The notes under the pieces: generated by a model
Told to the model about the DNA's origin: nothing
The model's input: the letters and a program-made list of their open reading frames with translations, nothing else
Database searches by the model: none
Assembly (NCBI GenBank): GCA_013697245.1
Contig: JACCXH010000071.1
Coordinates: 87,145-151,144 of the forward strand
Source of the DNA: Bacteroidota bacterium
GTDB lineage: Bacteria; Bacteroidota; Bacteroidia; B-17B0; Aurantibacillaceae
Direction: 5' to 3'
Length of the DNA stretch: 64,000 bases
Part shown: positions 54,224 through 63,199 of the stretch, one piece after another
Layout of the letters: each line of letters begins with the position of its first letter
Numbering within the stretch: the stretch's first letter is position 1
Translations under genes and position numbers: made by a program

Positions 54224-56260
54224 ATGAAAAAAAATCTCACCTTAATTTTATTTAGCATTTTATGCTTAAGAACATTTGCTCAACTACCTGCGATTCCACC
54301 CGATAGTACATTTTATTATTTACCCGATGGATCAAAAAGTTGGTGGTATGTTCAAAAAGATATGGCTTCGTTTCGTTTAATGAATGGAGTTGCATATACG
54401 GGAACTCAGCCGACATATTTAGATACAGTTAAACACATGCCGTCTACAACTAGAAAACAAAATTTAATAAAATTTAAGTCAACAGCAACCATAATGCAAA
54501 AGGCAATGTTTATTAATTCAGTTTCTACTGCAACTAATTACGAATGGTTTGCACCGGTAGTTTCGCAAGTAAATAATTTACCTTACACAAGTGATCAATG
54601 GGTGAATACCGCAGATTTGATTTTGGTTAAATTTAAAAATGTAAACCTCACTCAAACAGATATTGTTAATTTTATGAGTAGGAATAATTTGACATTAGAT
54701 CATCAACCATCTTCATCATTACCAACTCCTAATAGCTGGACTTTTATTTTTAAGATAAATAAAGATTCAAAAGGCAAACCTTACGGAGATGTTTTTTCAG
54801 TTTGCCAATATATTTTTGTTAATGAGGCAGGATATGTCACTCATTGTGAACCGGGAATGTATCTGTATAAACCAACAGTTTGCACTTTACCAAACGAATT
54901 CACAGCATGGGGATCAACTTCTTATCCTGATGCTTTATGGCACATCCGTAATCAAGGTAATAACGTAAATATTGCAACTGGTATTGCAGGGGCAGATGCT
55001 AAGATCTGCGAGTGTTGGGGTGATGGGTATCATGGCGAAAATATCAAAGTGGCAGTAATTGATGGAGGTGGGTATGATTACAATTTACCTGATATGGTTG
55101 GACAATATTTACCAGGATTTGATTGCATAAGTAATACTCCATTTTCAACAACAACTTTTCCTAACAATGTGGTTCATGGTATGTCAGTAGCTTCAGTAAT
55201 AGGTGCAATTGAAAATGGAGGCCAAACATCTGCTCAGCCTATAAATGCAAGTGCAGTAGGTGTTGCATATAAATCTAAAATTATTCCATATATAACCGAT
55301 TTCTCTAATTTTTCTGTGACAAAAGCTATTCAAAGAGTTGTATTAGATGGTGCAGATGTTGTTAACATGAGTTTTGGCTACGAGGATAATTCAAGTTCTA
55401 CAATGCAATCGGCTTTTTATAGTGACATTCTTGCTGCTACACAGCTTGGCAGAGGGGGATTAGGTATAGTGTTTGTAGCAAGCACCGGAAATGAAAATAA
55501 GGATGTTAAAGAATGGCCAGCGGCAGACAATGTGGTATTGGGTGTTGGCGCTACCGATCCTAACGATTTCAGAGGTAGCTATCAACAAACACCTGAACCT
55601 TGGTTATGGCAAAATATTTCAAATCAAAAAGGTAGTAATTACTTAACCGTAAACGCAACAAACAATATTCATTATGATGTAGTTGCACCCGGAACAAGTA
55701 TTAGAATAGCTTATACAGCTAATGGTACATCATCGCCCGTTCATACTGAAAGCGAAGCAACCGGCACTTCATTTTCAGCACCGGTAGTTTCGGGAATTGC
55801 AGCAATATTGTTAAGCAAGTATCCAACCATGTCGTTTCAGGCAGTAATTAATTCTATTAATAACAACGCTGATAAAATTAGAACAAGTACATATAATTAT
55901 AGTCAATTTAGTTTTTTACCAAGTTATGCAAAAGAAACTTTTTATGGTCGTATCAATTGTATCAATACTTTACTTAATCCTGCTGTTGGAATTAAAGAAA
56001 ATGTAAAGCTTAGTGATGAAATAAAATTAGCTTACTTAGATTATAATGAAGCTTCAATTTTATTTAATAAAAATACAAACAATAAAGGTTTTATCCTCTC
56101 AGTTTATGATATTGGAGGTAGATTAATATCAAAAAAACAAATTGAAGCTAACTTAACTACATATTCGATAAATACTGAAGGTTTTACTAAAGGTGTCTAT
56201 TTATTTAAGTTAAATAGCTTAGATAATAATGCTGATAAAACATTCAAATACATAAAATAA
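54224..56260 (+). CDS. T9SS-sorted subtilisin-like serine protease (S8)
   Basis: This 678-aa protein has a signal peptide (about 1-20). A prodomain-like N-terminal region (about 30-230) is followed by the S8 catalytic domain: D280 in VAVIDGGG, H319 in VVHGMSVAS, N423 oxyanion hole in STGNEN, and S516 in TGTSFSAP. A type A sorting domain follows (about 595-678; YDIGGRLISKKQIEAN). All triad residues are intact, so an active secreted protease is expected. It is followed by a hairpin terminator at 56267-56301. Confidence 0.9.
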   Translation: MKKNLTLILFSILCLRTFAQLPAIPPDSTFYYLPDGSKSWWYVQKDMASFRLMNGVAYTGTQPTYLDTVKHMPSTTRKQNLIKFKSTATIMQKAMFINSVSTATNYEWFAPVVSQVNNLPYTSDQWVNTADLILVKFKNVNLTQTDIVNFMSRNNLTLDHQPSSSLPTPNSWTFIFKINKDSKGKPYGDVFSVCQYIFVNEAGYVTHCEPGMYLYKPTVCTLPNEFTAWGSTSYPDALWHIRNQGNNVNIATGIAGADAKICECWGDGYHGENIKVAVIDGGGYDYNLPDMVGQYLPGFDCISNTPFSTTTFPNNVVHGMSVASVIGAIENGGQTSAQPINASAVGVAYKSKIIPYITDFSNFSVTKAIQRVVLDGADVVNMSFGYEDNSSSTMQSAFYSDILAATQLGRGGLGIVFVASTGNENKDVKEWPAADNVVLGVGATDPNDFRGSYQQTPEPWLWQNISNQKGSNYLTVNATNNIHYDVVAPGTSIRIAYTANGTSSPVHTESEATGTSFSAPVVSGIAAILLSKYPTMSFQAVINSINNNADKIRTSTYNYSQFSFLPSYAKETFYGRINCINTLLNPAVGIKENVKLSDEIKLAYLDYNEASILFNKNTNNKGFILSVYDIGGRLISKKQIEANLTTYSINTEGFTKGVYLFKLNSLDNNADKTFKYIK

Positions 56261-56266
56261 TAATGA

Positions 56267-56301
56267 AACCGCATACTAGATTGTTAATTTAGTGTGCGGT
56301 T
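56267..56301 (+). terminator. hairpin terminator after the subtilisin gene
   Basis: AACCGCATACTA (56267-56278) pairs with TTAGTGTGCGGTT-type sequence (56290-56301) over 12 bp with one G-T pair, followed by AAATTTTATT. It ends the protease gene, 6 nt after its stop. Confidence 0.7.
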
Positions 56302-56355
56302 AAATTTTATTGAGTATTAATTGCTATCTTTATTAACGTTACAATTTTGATTTTA

Positions 56356-57357
56356 ATGCAAAGAATATTTATACTCTTTTTAATTCTATTTTGCTGTGTT
56401 TGTAAAAGCCAAACGGTTCAGTCGTCATGTAATGCGCATGATAGCATTTTGAAGAAATATAAAAGTGATGCTCATAAATTAAATTATAGGAGAGTTTATC
56501 ATATAAATTCTACTTATAAAGATAGCATTAGCTTTAATAAAACGATTACCAATACTTACTTAAATGCCTTAGTCGCTGTTTATAACGCAACTGCATTGCC
56601 CGCAGTGGATACGGTCTTAAATATTTTCAATATACATGCTTATAATCCAATAGTAAATGCTGTTCTCATAAAAGCAGATTCAAATCTTTTATGGATGAAA
56701 AATATAAGGGCAAATATAACACCTGTTGGTAATTCTACTGTTGATTCCTTGATGAACAAATACTATTTAAAGAAAGACTATTATTTCGCAGGACTTAGCC
56801 CAAATGCTACATTAGTTCTTAAAACTGATTCCAATTGTAATATAAGCGCATTGGCAAGAAAATTTCAAAGCGTTCAGGGTGTTACTCAGGCGGATTCTAG
56901 TTTTTACGCTGGTGATAATAATAATATAATAGATTCGATTACATCTACATTTACGTGGCTAGTTTACTCTTACGGTTGGGGAGATTGTCCAAATGGCTGT
57001 TCATTTAAGCGCTATTGGGGGTTTAAAGTATATAATGATTGTTCTGTTGAATATACAGGAAGCTATGGTACTTCTTTAACTGTGGGCATCAAAGAAGTTT
57101 TAAATTCTTTTTCAAAATCAAGAGCATATCCAAATCCCTTTAAAGATCAATTGACTATTCAGTTACCTATCAATAGCAGTAAAGATAAAGTAACTTTAAA
57201 AATTACAAATACGCTTGGTAGAACAATTCTACAAAACGATTTTTCAGATAAAGAATCTTTCGTATTGAATACAAGTGTGTTTCCCGATGGAATTTATATA
57301 CTAACAACATATTTAAATAATTCGATTTATAGTATTCAAAAAATCATCAAACATTAA
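56356..57357 (+). CDS. T9SS-sorted secreted protein of unknown function
   Basis: From ATG 56356 the protein is 333 aa with a signal peptide (about 1-19, ending CKSQ). A ~230-residue unknown domain follows, with scattered cysteines (CPNGCSF and CSVEYTG near residues 212-236) and a SYGWGDCPNG segment. It ends in a type A sorting domain (about 258-333, AYPNPFKDQL). An upstream TTG at 56347 adds only three residues. A TTTTG sequence close to a -7 box precedes the start. It is the first of three closely spaced secreted-protein genes. No catalytic motif seen. Confidence 0.75.
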   Translation: MQRIFILFLILFCCVCKSQTVQSSCNAHDSILKKYKSDAHKLNYRRVYHINSTYKDSISFNKTITNTYLNALVAVYNATALPAVDTVLNIFNIHAYNPIVNAVLIKADSNLLWMKNIRANITPVGNSTVDSLMNKYYLKKDYYFAGLSPNATLVLKTDSNCNISALARKFQSVQGVTQADSSFYAGDNNNIIDSITSTFTWLVYSYGWGDCPNGCSFKRYWGFKVYNDCSVEYTGSYGTSLTVGIKEVLNSFSKSRAYPNPFKDQLTIQLPINSSKDKVTLKITNTLGRTILQNDFSDKESFVLNTSVFPDGIYILTTYLNNSIYSIQKIIKH

Positions 57358-57366
57358 TCAAAGAAA

Positions 57367-57942
57367 ATGTTAAAGTATTTATTCTCTTTTTTACTCATTT
57401 CTTTTTTTTTAAAAAGTCAAACTGTAATTGACGATCTGATAATATATCAGAACCCATTTCAAAATAGTACTTCAATTACTTATAGTTTTATAAATAATGA
57501 TACTGTTAGCATTGTTGTGTATAATGTAGTAGGGAATGCTATTTATACTCCAATTACAAATTCTGTCATGCCAAGTGGGATCTATCAAGATTCATTAATC
57601 ATGGGTTCATATCCTGATGGCATATATTTTGTACATCTAAAGCTTAGTAATCGTAAAACGATAGCAAAGAAAATCATAAAATCCAATACTGCTAATATAA
57701 TTTCTAACCAAAATAGCATGAAGGATATTACTTTCTACCCGAATCCAACAAACGATAAACTATTCATCAAATATTCCGGTACAAACGACAATAAAATAAG
57801 CATTTTTGACGTTATAGGGAAACTATGCTTAAAGTCAGAAAATCAACCTGAAATTGATATAAGTCAGTTGCCAAGTGGATTCTATTACTTGCAATTTCAA
57901 AACGAAAGTGGAAAAACAATATTTAAAATAATTAAGGAATAG
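57367..57942 (+). CDS. mini-protein with two tandem T9SS sorting-like domains
   Basis: This 191-aa protein has a short signal peptide (about 1-18). A first sorting-like domain (about 25-103) reads IYQNPFQNSTSITYSF, VVYNVVGNAI and YPDGIYFVHLKL. A second (about 118-191) reads FYPNPTNDKLFIKYSG, IFDVIGKLC and LPSGFYYLQF. Both have the strand pattern of type A sorting domains, so almost nothing else is left as cargo. It begins 9 nt after the previous gene and may be a remnant of a larger protein or a T9SS accessory. Confidence 0.75.
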   Translation: MLKYLFSFLLISFFLKSQTVIDDLIIYQNPFQNSTSITYSFINNDTVSIVVYNVVGNAIYTPITNSVMPSGIYQDSLIMGSYPDGIYFVHLKLSNRKTIAKKIIKSNTANIISNQNSMKDITFYPNPTNDKLFIKYSGTNDNKISIFDVIGKLCLKSENQPEIDISQLPSGFYYLQFQNESGKTIFKIIKE

Positions 57943-57946
57943 TTAT

Positions 57947-58249
57947 ATGATCTTCTCTATGAGATTAGTAGTTTTAGTTTTTATGAGTCTACTTCTTTTA
58001 AGTTCTTGTAAAAAGAGAAAATTACAGACTATGGAAGTGATTAGAGGTTGTGAAGGAACTTATTTGAGATCAAATGGTTTAGATTATTGTATATGCAACG
58101 ATGACCTCTTAGATGGACGTGAAAGTGGTACGTTTATTGAAGTTTCATATATTAAGGAAACACACTGTAAAACCGATAAAGTTTATTGTGGTAAGTTTCA
58201 CGATCATCAAATGGCTGATGGCATCTACAAAATCGTAAGAATTAAGTAA
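57947..58249 (+). CDS. small lipoprotein
   Basis: This 100-aa protein has a lipoprotein signal with LLLLSSC (Cys at about 21). The mature part is ~80 residues with six cysteines (including CEGTY, CICND, HCKTDKVYC) and basic residues. The cysteine count suggests disulfides. It begins 4 nt after the preceding gene and is the last of the secreted set. An internal ATG at 57959 would keep the signal too. Function unknown. Confidence 0.65.
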   Translation: MIFSMRLVVLVFMSLLLLSSCKKRKLQTMEVIRGCEGTYLRSNGLDYCICNDDLLDGRESGTFIEVSYIKETHCKTDKVYCGKFHDHQMADGIYKIVRIK

Positions 58250-58271
58250 GATTATACTAAAATTGAAGCTA

Positions 58272-59798
58272 ATGAAAACTAGCGTTGAGGAATACATAAA
58301 AAAGAAAAACGAGAACCGGCCAGAAAATATTATTAAAGGAATAGATCCTGTTGCCGTAGGATTAGTTAAGCAAATTTATTCAGCTTTGCTAGATAGGGGT
58401 GAGAATGTAGTTTTGTACGAGAAGATTTGGCTGAAAGAGGTAGAGAGAGCTTATAAAGATCAGGAAACATACGACTCATACTTTATTAATGGCTTGGAAA
58501 TTTTGCTTAAGCAAGCTTATAATATATTAACAAGTGATACCAAACCTTGGGACATTAAAGAAGAAGAAATATTAGCGATCACCGAGAAGATTTTATTCCT
58601 TAAAGTTAGGGAAGATATTTATAAAGATTTTTTTGATGATTTTGAGGACGTATTATTTTCCGCTGTACAACTTGATTTTAGTAAGCGAGTTAATTTTACA
58701 CAAATCGGTAATAGTAAAGAGAATATTTTTAGCTACAAAGCTGTTATGTTGAATACACTTATTGAAACAATGGAAAACTCAGTTGTTTCCATGCAGTCTG
58801 TAAATGAAATTATAGGAGATATTCCCGGACTTGTTTGTATTATAACTGATAAGAATGGAATTATTCGTTTTATTAACTCAGTTGGTGAGGAACTTCTGAC
58901 ATCACAAAATGAAAACCTGATTAAGAAAAACATTACTGATATATTACCTGAGTATAAAAAAATTAAAATTGAATTGAAGGAAAAGGGCAGCGTAAAAGAT
59001 TTTCCAATTAATGTGATATTAAAGAAAGATAGTTCTTCAAAAGTAGCTGCAAGTATTACGGTAAAATCGGCACAAACACCTTCTACGGTAGAAGAATTTA
59101 TACATTTAATAAAAATTCATCAGAAGCCCCAGCAAAACACCGACCTTGATCTAAAGCAACAATTACATGATAAAATTGCACCGATTAATACTTTGATTTC
59201 AGGATTAGATGTTATTGGTCATAAATTAATAGACAAAGATTCTAAAAAAATATTAGAAGATTTAAAGAATACCGCACTACGATTAAAAAGAAGTGCAAAC
59301 GAAGAGTTGAAATCTATTATTGCAATTACAAATAATCCAATTGAAAAAGTTAGTTTAATTAATGTAGAAAAAATAGTTAAGGAAATAATAGAAGACATAA
59401 ATCTAATAAATGCTGATAGTATTGAATTTGTAAAAGAAATACACAATTTTAAATTTTACAGCAAGGATAAACTTGTTTATTCTATTTTACAAAACCTTCT
59501 TTCTAACGCCGTTAAATATCGTAAACAATCAAAAAAAACTGTAATTAAAGTGCGTTTTTTTGAGCCGGAATCAGGCAAAGTTACCTTTCAAATTAGTGAT
59601 ACCGGTATGGGTATTAAGCAAAGTGATATTAAGGATATTTTTACACCGAAATTTCGTATATCTCAAGAGACAGAAGGTAACGGCATAGGATTAAGTTTAG
59701 TTAAAAATTATGTTGACAAACTTAATGGTGAGATTAAAGTTGAAAGTGCTTATGGCAAAGGATCAAAATTCTCAGTTTCTTTACCAAATCTAAAATAA
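58272..59798 (+). CDS. soluble PAS-domain sensor histidine kinase
   Basis: From ATG 58272 the protein is 508 aa with no membrane helix. Residues 1-170 are a helical N-terminal region of unknown fold. A PAS domain follows (about 180-265, IPGLVCIITDKNGIIRFINSVGEELL). The HisKA-like H-box is LKQQLHDKIAPINTLIS (H299), and the ATPase domain has NLLSNAVKYR (408-417), DTGMGI (443-448) and GNGIGLSLVKN (469-479). No receiver domain is fused and no response regulator is adjacent. It faces the PLP-GNAT gene (33-nt gap, shared terminator-like hairpin). An upstream TTG at 58263 is less likely. Confidence 0.87.
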   Translation: MKTSVEEYIKKKNENRPENIIKGIDPVAVGLVKQIYSALLDRGENVVLYEKIWLKEVERAYKDQETYDSYFINGLEILLKQAYNILTSDTKPWDIKEEEILAITEKILFLKVREDIYKDFFDDFEDVLFSAVQLDFSKRVNFTQIGNSKENIFSYKAVMLNTLIETMENSVVSMQSVNEIIGDIPGLVCIITDKNGIIRFINSVGEELLTSQNENLIKKNITDILPEYKKIKIELKEKGSVKDFPINVILKKDSSSKVAASITVKSAQTPSTVEEFIHLIKIHQKPQQNTDLDLKQQLHDKIAPINTLISGLDVIGHKLIDKDSKKILEDLKNTALRLKRSANEELKSIIAITNNPIEKVSLINVEKIVKEIIEDINLINADSIEFVKEIHNFKFYSKDKLVYSILQNLLSNAVKYRKQSKKTVIKVRFFEPESGKVTFQISDTGMGIKQSDIKDIFTPKFRISQETEGNGIGLSLVKNYVDKLNGEIKVESAYGKGSKFSVSLPNLK

Positions 59799-59805
59799 AA
59801 ATTAA

Positions 59806-59825
59806 AGGGAGTTTTTTGTCTCCCT
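59806..59825. terminator. bidirectional-type hairpin between convergent genes
   Basis: AGGGAG (59806-59811) and CTCCCT (59820-59825) form a 6-bp stem with a T-rich 8-nt loop in the 32-nt gap between the kinase and the PLP-GNAT gene. It lacks a strong T-run outside the stem, so termination efficiency is uncertain. Confidence 0.5.
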
Positions 59826-59830
59826 ATAAT

Positions 59831-62332
59831 TTATACTTCTACTAATGTTTTAATTTCAGGAATTTCTTTTGTTTTTTTATCCTTTATTTCAAAATTTCGG
59901 GTATTAGCAATTGAATTTATAACCGATAAAGAGTAATTGTCCTGCGCTTGAAAATAAGCTACCTGTGGAAATGCTTTAGCACCAAATTTTCTTTTAACAT
60001 CAGAAGCAGTAAATCCTAAAAATATTTGATCTGCCTTTAAAACACCTGCCCGTAATATAGATTGGTAAAGCATTTGCTTATATACACTATGAGATTTAAG
60101 GTAATTATAATCCATGCCAATAATTATTCCACAATAATTATTTTTTACGGTTACAATATTAAATGTTACAGCTATTACTTTCCCTAATACATTCTTGTCA
60201 CTAGATTTAAGTCGTAATTGCATTATTTCACAAAATGGGTTGTTTGCCATTTCTTTAAAAAGTTTTTTAGGCAATTCAAAAGCATTTAACTCAAAACTTT
60301 TCCCTTCAACATTTCTATATAATTCAAACCATACCTCTACATCTTCATCTGAAAATTGTTTTACTATCTCGACATCAAATAAATGTTCGTATTTTAAAAC
60401 ATTGTCTTTTAGATACCATCTGTTTCTCGATTTTAAGGGTGAGATAAAATCTTCTGTGTTTTTCCAGTTTACCTTTTCTACAATGTGATTATCAGGTATC
60501 CCTACCTTAATAAACCCTTGATTCATAAAAAAGTCCTGAAGCTCTTGATCTTCTGCCGGAAAGTCACGAAGGCAAACTGAGTTCGCTTGTTGTTTAAGTT
60601 GTTCTTCCCATACGTTGTCTAATAACAACATCAATACTTCTTTCCAGTTAGTGTTTGATCTGTCAATAAAAAGATGTTGACCTTCTGTCATTAATGTACC
60701 CATAAAAAAAGTTTTTGAACATAGGTAGTAGGGATTATTTATTCGTTCTAATTCAATTTGATAAGAAATATTACTCTGTGCTAATAGATCATCTTTATTA
60801 ATGGTACAAGTAAAAAAAGTAGCGAGCAAAGGTTTATCGTTTTCCCAAATGATATAATAATGAAAATCCCAGTTGTGTTCGGGCTTTAAATTATTTTTAA
60901 AATTTCGTTCAAGAAAACTTAACCAATTCCAATCAAAATTTCCATGTTTCAACAAACTATCCCAAAGGTCTTTTGAAATAAGGTCAATACTTGTTTCATG
61001 CTGAACACGATATTTTGTTTTTTTGATATGTTGTAATTCTTTTACCTGTTCTTTTGTTTCATCAAAATCAATAACCTTTCTAAACGCTCTTTTTATATCT
61101 AAGATCGTTCGGTCTTCCTCTTTTAAAGCAATAGGGAAATTGAAAGCAAGAGTAGAAACAAGTTGTTCAATATCTTTTCGGGTATGGTGTGCGGTAATTG
61201 TAAAGCGTAATCCTGTGCAGGTTTCAGGTACAGCGGGGAAGATAGCTAGGTTACAATAAAACCCTGCACCTATCATTCGCTCAACCATATTATAACCTAC
61301 ACGAGTTAATCCTAATCCTATAAATTTTATTGGGGTTTCAGGATTTGAAACTACTGGTAAATTGTGTTTCAATAGTAACTCATGACAATACAAAATTTTT
61401 TCTTTTAAATTATTTTGTAATTCGTAAATCTCCTCTGATAAATGAATTTTTGCAGAAGCGATACTGGCAGCAATAACAGGTATCTGATTTGGCCCTGAAA
61501 AAATTAACGGTCCCCCACAGTTTCTAACTTTCTGACAAAGGTTTTCATCTGCAAATAAAAAAACACCTCCACCAGTTCCAAATGCTTTCGCAAGAGATGT
61601 GCCAACAATCATTTTGGAATGTAAATCGACCTTGCCTAAAACATAGCCTCTTCCATTTCTACCAGTCCAAGACATGCCGTGGGCATCATCCACATATAGA
61701 TGAAATTTTGGGTATTTATTAAGTAATGTTATTAGTTGGTCAATTGGCAAATAATCTCCATACATAGAATATATGCCGTCTGCCATATACCAAACTTTAT
61801 TTTTCGATTGAGAATATTTTATAATCAGGTTCTCTAGTTCTTCCATATTGTTGTGTCGTACAATAACAACTTCAACACCTTTATTTTGCATATTAAGTGC
61901 TGCATATTGAACACTTGCGTGAACCTGTTGATCCATTATGATGGTATCACCTTGTTCAACAATTACGGGAATAACCGCTTGATGTCCTAGAGTAGTTGTT
62001 GGGGTTAGAACTGAATGATTATTAAAGAGTTGCTTAATGAGACTTTCTAACTCAGTATAAAGCGTGCAGGAAACATAACTTCGTGAAGAGGAATATTGTA
62101 TTCCGTAATTTTGAATTGCTTCAATTGCGGCTAATTTTAAGCGAGGATCTAGTTCCAACCCTAAATAGCTGCAAGAGCCAAAATTGAGCAAATCTTTGCC
62201 TTTTATTTTAATTGTTCTTCCATTATAAACTGCATCTTCAGTGTATAACTGAAGGATTTGGCTCTTTCTGCCTTTATCGATGATCTCATTTACTGTATTC
62301 ATCAAACTGGTTTGTTTATTGCTTTGTTTCAT
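59831..62332 (-). CDS. alpha-oxoamine-synthase-like PLP enzyme fused to a GNAT-like acyltransferase domain
   Basis: This 833-aa bifunctional protein has an N-terminal half (about 20-400) that is an aminotransferase class I/II fold of the alpha-oxoamine synthase family: NFGSCSYLGLELDPR, the stacking H138 in DQQVHASVQ, D215/H218 in VDDAHGMSW, and the PLP lysine K249 in GTSLAKAFGTGGG. Family enzymes condense an amino acid with an acyl-thioester. The C-terminal half (about 440-810) reads as a GNAT/FemAB-like acyltransferase (GFTASDVKRKFGAKAF and similar). A single chain could make an acylated amino-ketone, for example a sphingoid or sulfonolipid precursor, or a signal molecule. Inferred, not shown. 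Confidence 0.82.
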   Translation of the reverse strand: MKQSNKQTSLMNTVNEIIDKGRKSQILQLYTEDAVYNGRTIKIKGKDLLNFGSCSYLGLELDPRLKLAAIEAIQNYGIQYSSSRSYVSCTLYTELESLIKQLFNNHSVLTPTTTLGHQAVIPVIVEQGDTIIMDQQVHASVQYAALNMQNKGVEVVIVRHNNMEELENLIIKYSQSKNKVWYMADGIYSMYGDYLPIDQLITLLNKYPKFHLYVDDAHGMSWTGRNGRGYVLGKVDLHSKMIVGTSLAKAFGTGGGVFLFADENLCQKVRNCGGPLIFSGPNQIPVIAASIASAKIHLSEEIYELQNNLKEKILYCHELLLKHNLPVVSNPETPIKFIGLGLTRVGYNMVERMIGAGFYCNLAIFPAVPETCTGLRFTITAHHTRKDIEQLVSTLAFNFPIALKEEDRTILDIKRAFRKVIDFDETKEQVKELQHIKKTKYRVQHETSIDLISKDLWDSLLKHGNFDWNWLSFLERNFKNNLKPEHNWDFHYYIIWENDKPLLATFFTCTINKDDLLAQSNISYQIELERINNPYYLCSKTFFMGTLMTEGQHLFIDRSNTNWKEVLMLLLDNVWEEQLKQQANSVCLRDFPAEDQELQDFFMNQGFIKVGIPDNHIVEKVNWKNTEDFISPLKSRNRWYLKDNVLKYEHLFDVEIVKQFSDEDVEVWFELYRNVEGKSFELNAFELPKKLFKEMANNPFCEIMQLRLKSSDKNVLGKVIAVTFNIVTVKNNYCGIIIGMDYNYLKSHSVYKQMLYQSILRAGVLKADQIFLGFTASDVKRKFGAKAFPQVAYFQAQDNYSLSVINSIANTRNFEIKDKKTKEIPEIKTLVEV

Positions 62333-62415
62333 TTTTTTGGTAATTTTGATTTAATATTAATTTAAGATTAAAACACTTTGTTTTCCTTTCTAAATTATAA
62401 AAAAAAGAAAATTCG

Positions 62416-62805
62416 ATGAAAGAGGGTTATTTTCAAGATGAATATTCTGAAATGTGGATTGAAGACGGGATCGGATTCCAGGTCTATAAGCCTCAGTTGG
62501 TTATTACTATTGATGTTGCCAAACAAATGGTAATAAATAGGATTAAAACATTCGATGGCATTGCAAGACCGGTTTTAGTGGATGTAAGACACCTCCTGAC
62601 AATTGACAGCCCTTCGAGGAAGTATTTTGCCAGTAGAGAGGCGGGGCAGCTCATTCTTGCAGGCGCAATTTATTTAGATAGTCCAATAGCTAGGTTTTTA
62701 GGAAATATTTTCTTAATGATTGATAAGCCAATTACTCCTGCAAGGCTTTTTACTGATAGAGAAAAAGCTTTGCAATGGATTCAGCAATTCAAATACATGA
62801 ATTAA
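62416..62805 (+). CDS. small SpoIIAA/STAS-like protein (first of tandem pair)
   Basis: This 129-aa protein has an N-terminal EYSEMWIEDGIGFQVYKP strand set, ITIDVAKQM helix, and PVLVDVRHLLTIDSPSRKYFAS, then LDSPIARFLGNIFLMIDKP and a C-terminal TDREKALQWIQQ. This alpha/beta pattern matches DUF7793/SpoIIAA-like STAS-fold proteins. No catalytic motif is present, so it may be an effector or anti-sigma-like adaptor. It ends in TAATG shared with the next gene. It is divergent from the PLP-GNAT gene with an 83-nt gap. Confidence 0.7.
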   Translation: MKEGYFQDEYSEMWIEDGIGFQVYKPQLVITIDVAKQMVINRIKTFDGIARPVLVDVRHLLTIDSPSRKYFASREAGQLILAGAIYLDSPIARFLGNIFLMIDKPITPARLFTDREKALQWIQQFKYMN

Positions 62806-63182
62806 TGAATATTCTTGATACAGATAAAATAGCGAAAATGCAGCTTGAAGATGGGGTTTTTCATGTTGTATTCGAGACGGATATAAATATGACACTAGAA
62901 TGCGCTAAAGACGTATTAAAGCAAAGGTTAGAGATAACAGAGTTTAAAGATTACCCGTTATATGTTGATATTAGAGGTGTTTTATCTATTGATAGAAGCG
63001 CTCGTAAATACCTTTCTAGTCACGAAGGGACAAAACATGCTCTTGCCGCTGCCATTCATGTAAATAATCCTATTTCAAAATTCTTAGGGAACCTTTTTAT
63101 TAGAGTTGATAAACCTGACAAACCCACAAAGTTGTTTACAGATAAAGCTAATGCTTTAGAATGGCTTAAAAAGGTTAAATAG
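62805..63182 (+). CDS. small SpoIIAA/STAS-like protein (second of tandem pair)
   Basis: From ATG 62805 the protein is 125 aa and shares the pattern of its upstream neighbour: LYVDIRGVLSIDRSARKYLSS, NNPISKFLGNLFIRVDKPDKPTKLFTD and ALEWLKK. The ATG overlaps the previous stop by one base (TAATG), which implies coupled translation; an earlier ATG at 62775 would lie deep in the previous gene. The two proteins are clear paralogues, diverged enough to be an old duplication. They may form a heterodimer. Confidence 0.72.
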   Translation: MNILDTDKIAKMQLEDGVFHVVFETDINMTLECAKDVLKQRLEITEFKDYPLYVDIRGVLSIDRSARKYLSSHEGTKHALAAAIHVNNPISKFLGNLFIRVDKPDKPTKLFTDKANALEWLKKVK

Positions 63183-63199
63183 TTTTATGCTTTGTATTA

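Noticed and set aside
62775..62804. Earlier ATG for the second STAS-like gene
   Set aside because: It would lie inside the preceding gene. The coupled ATG at 62805 begins the conserved sequence.
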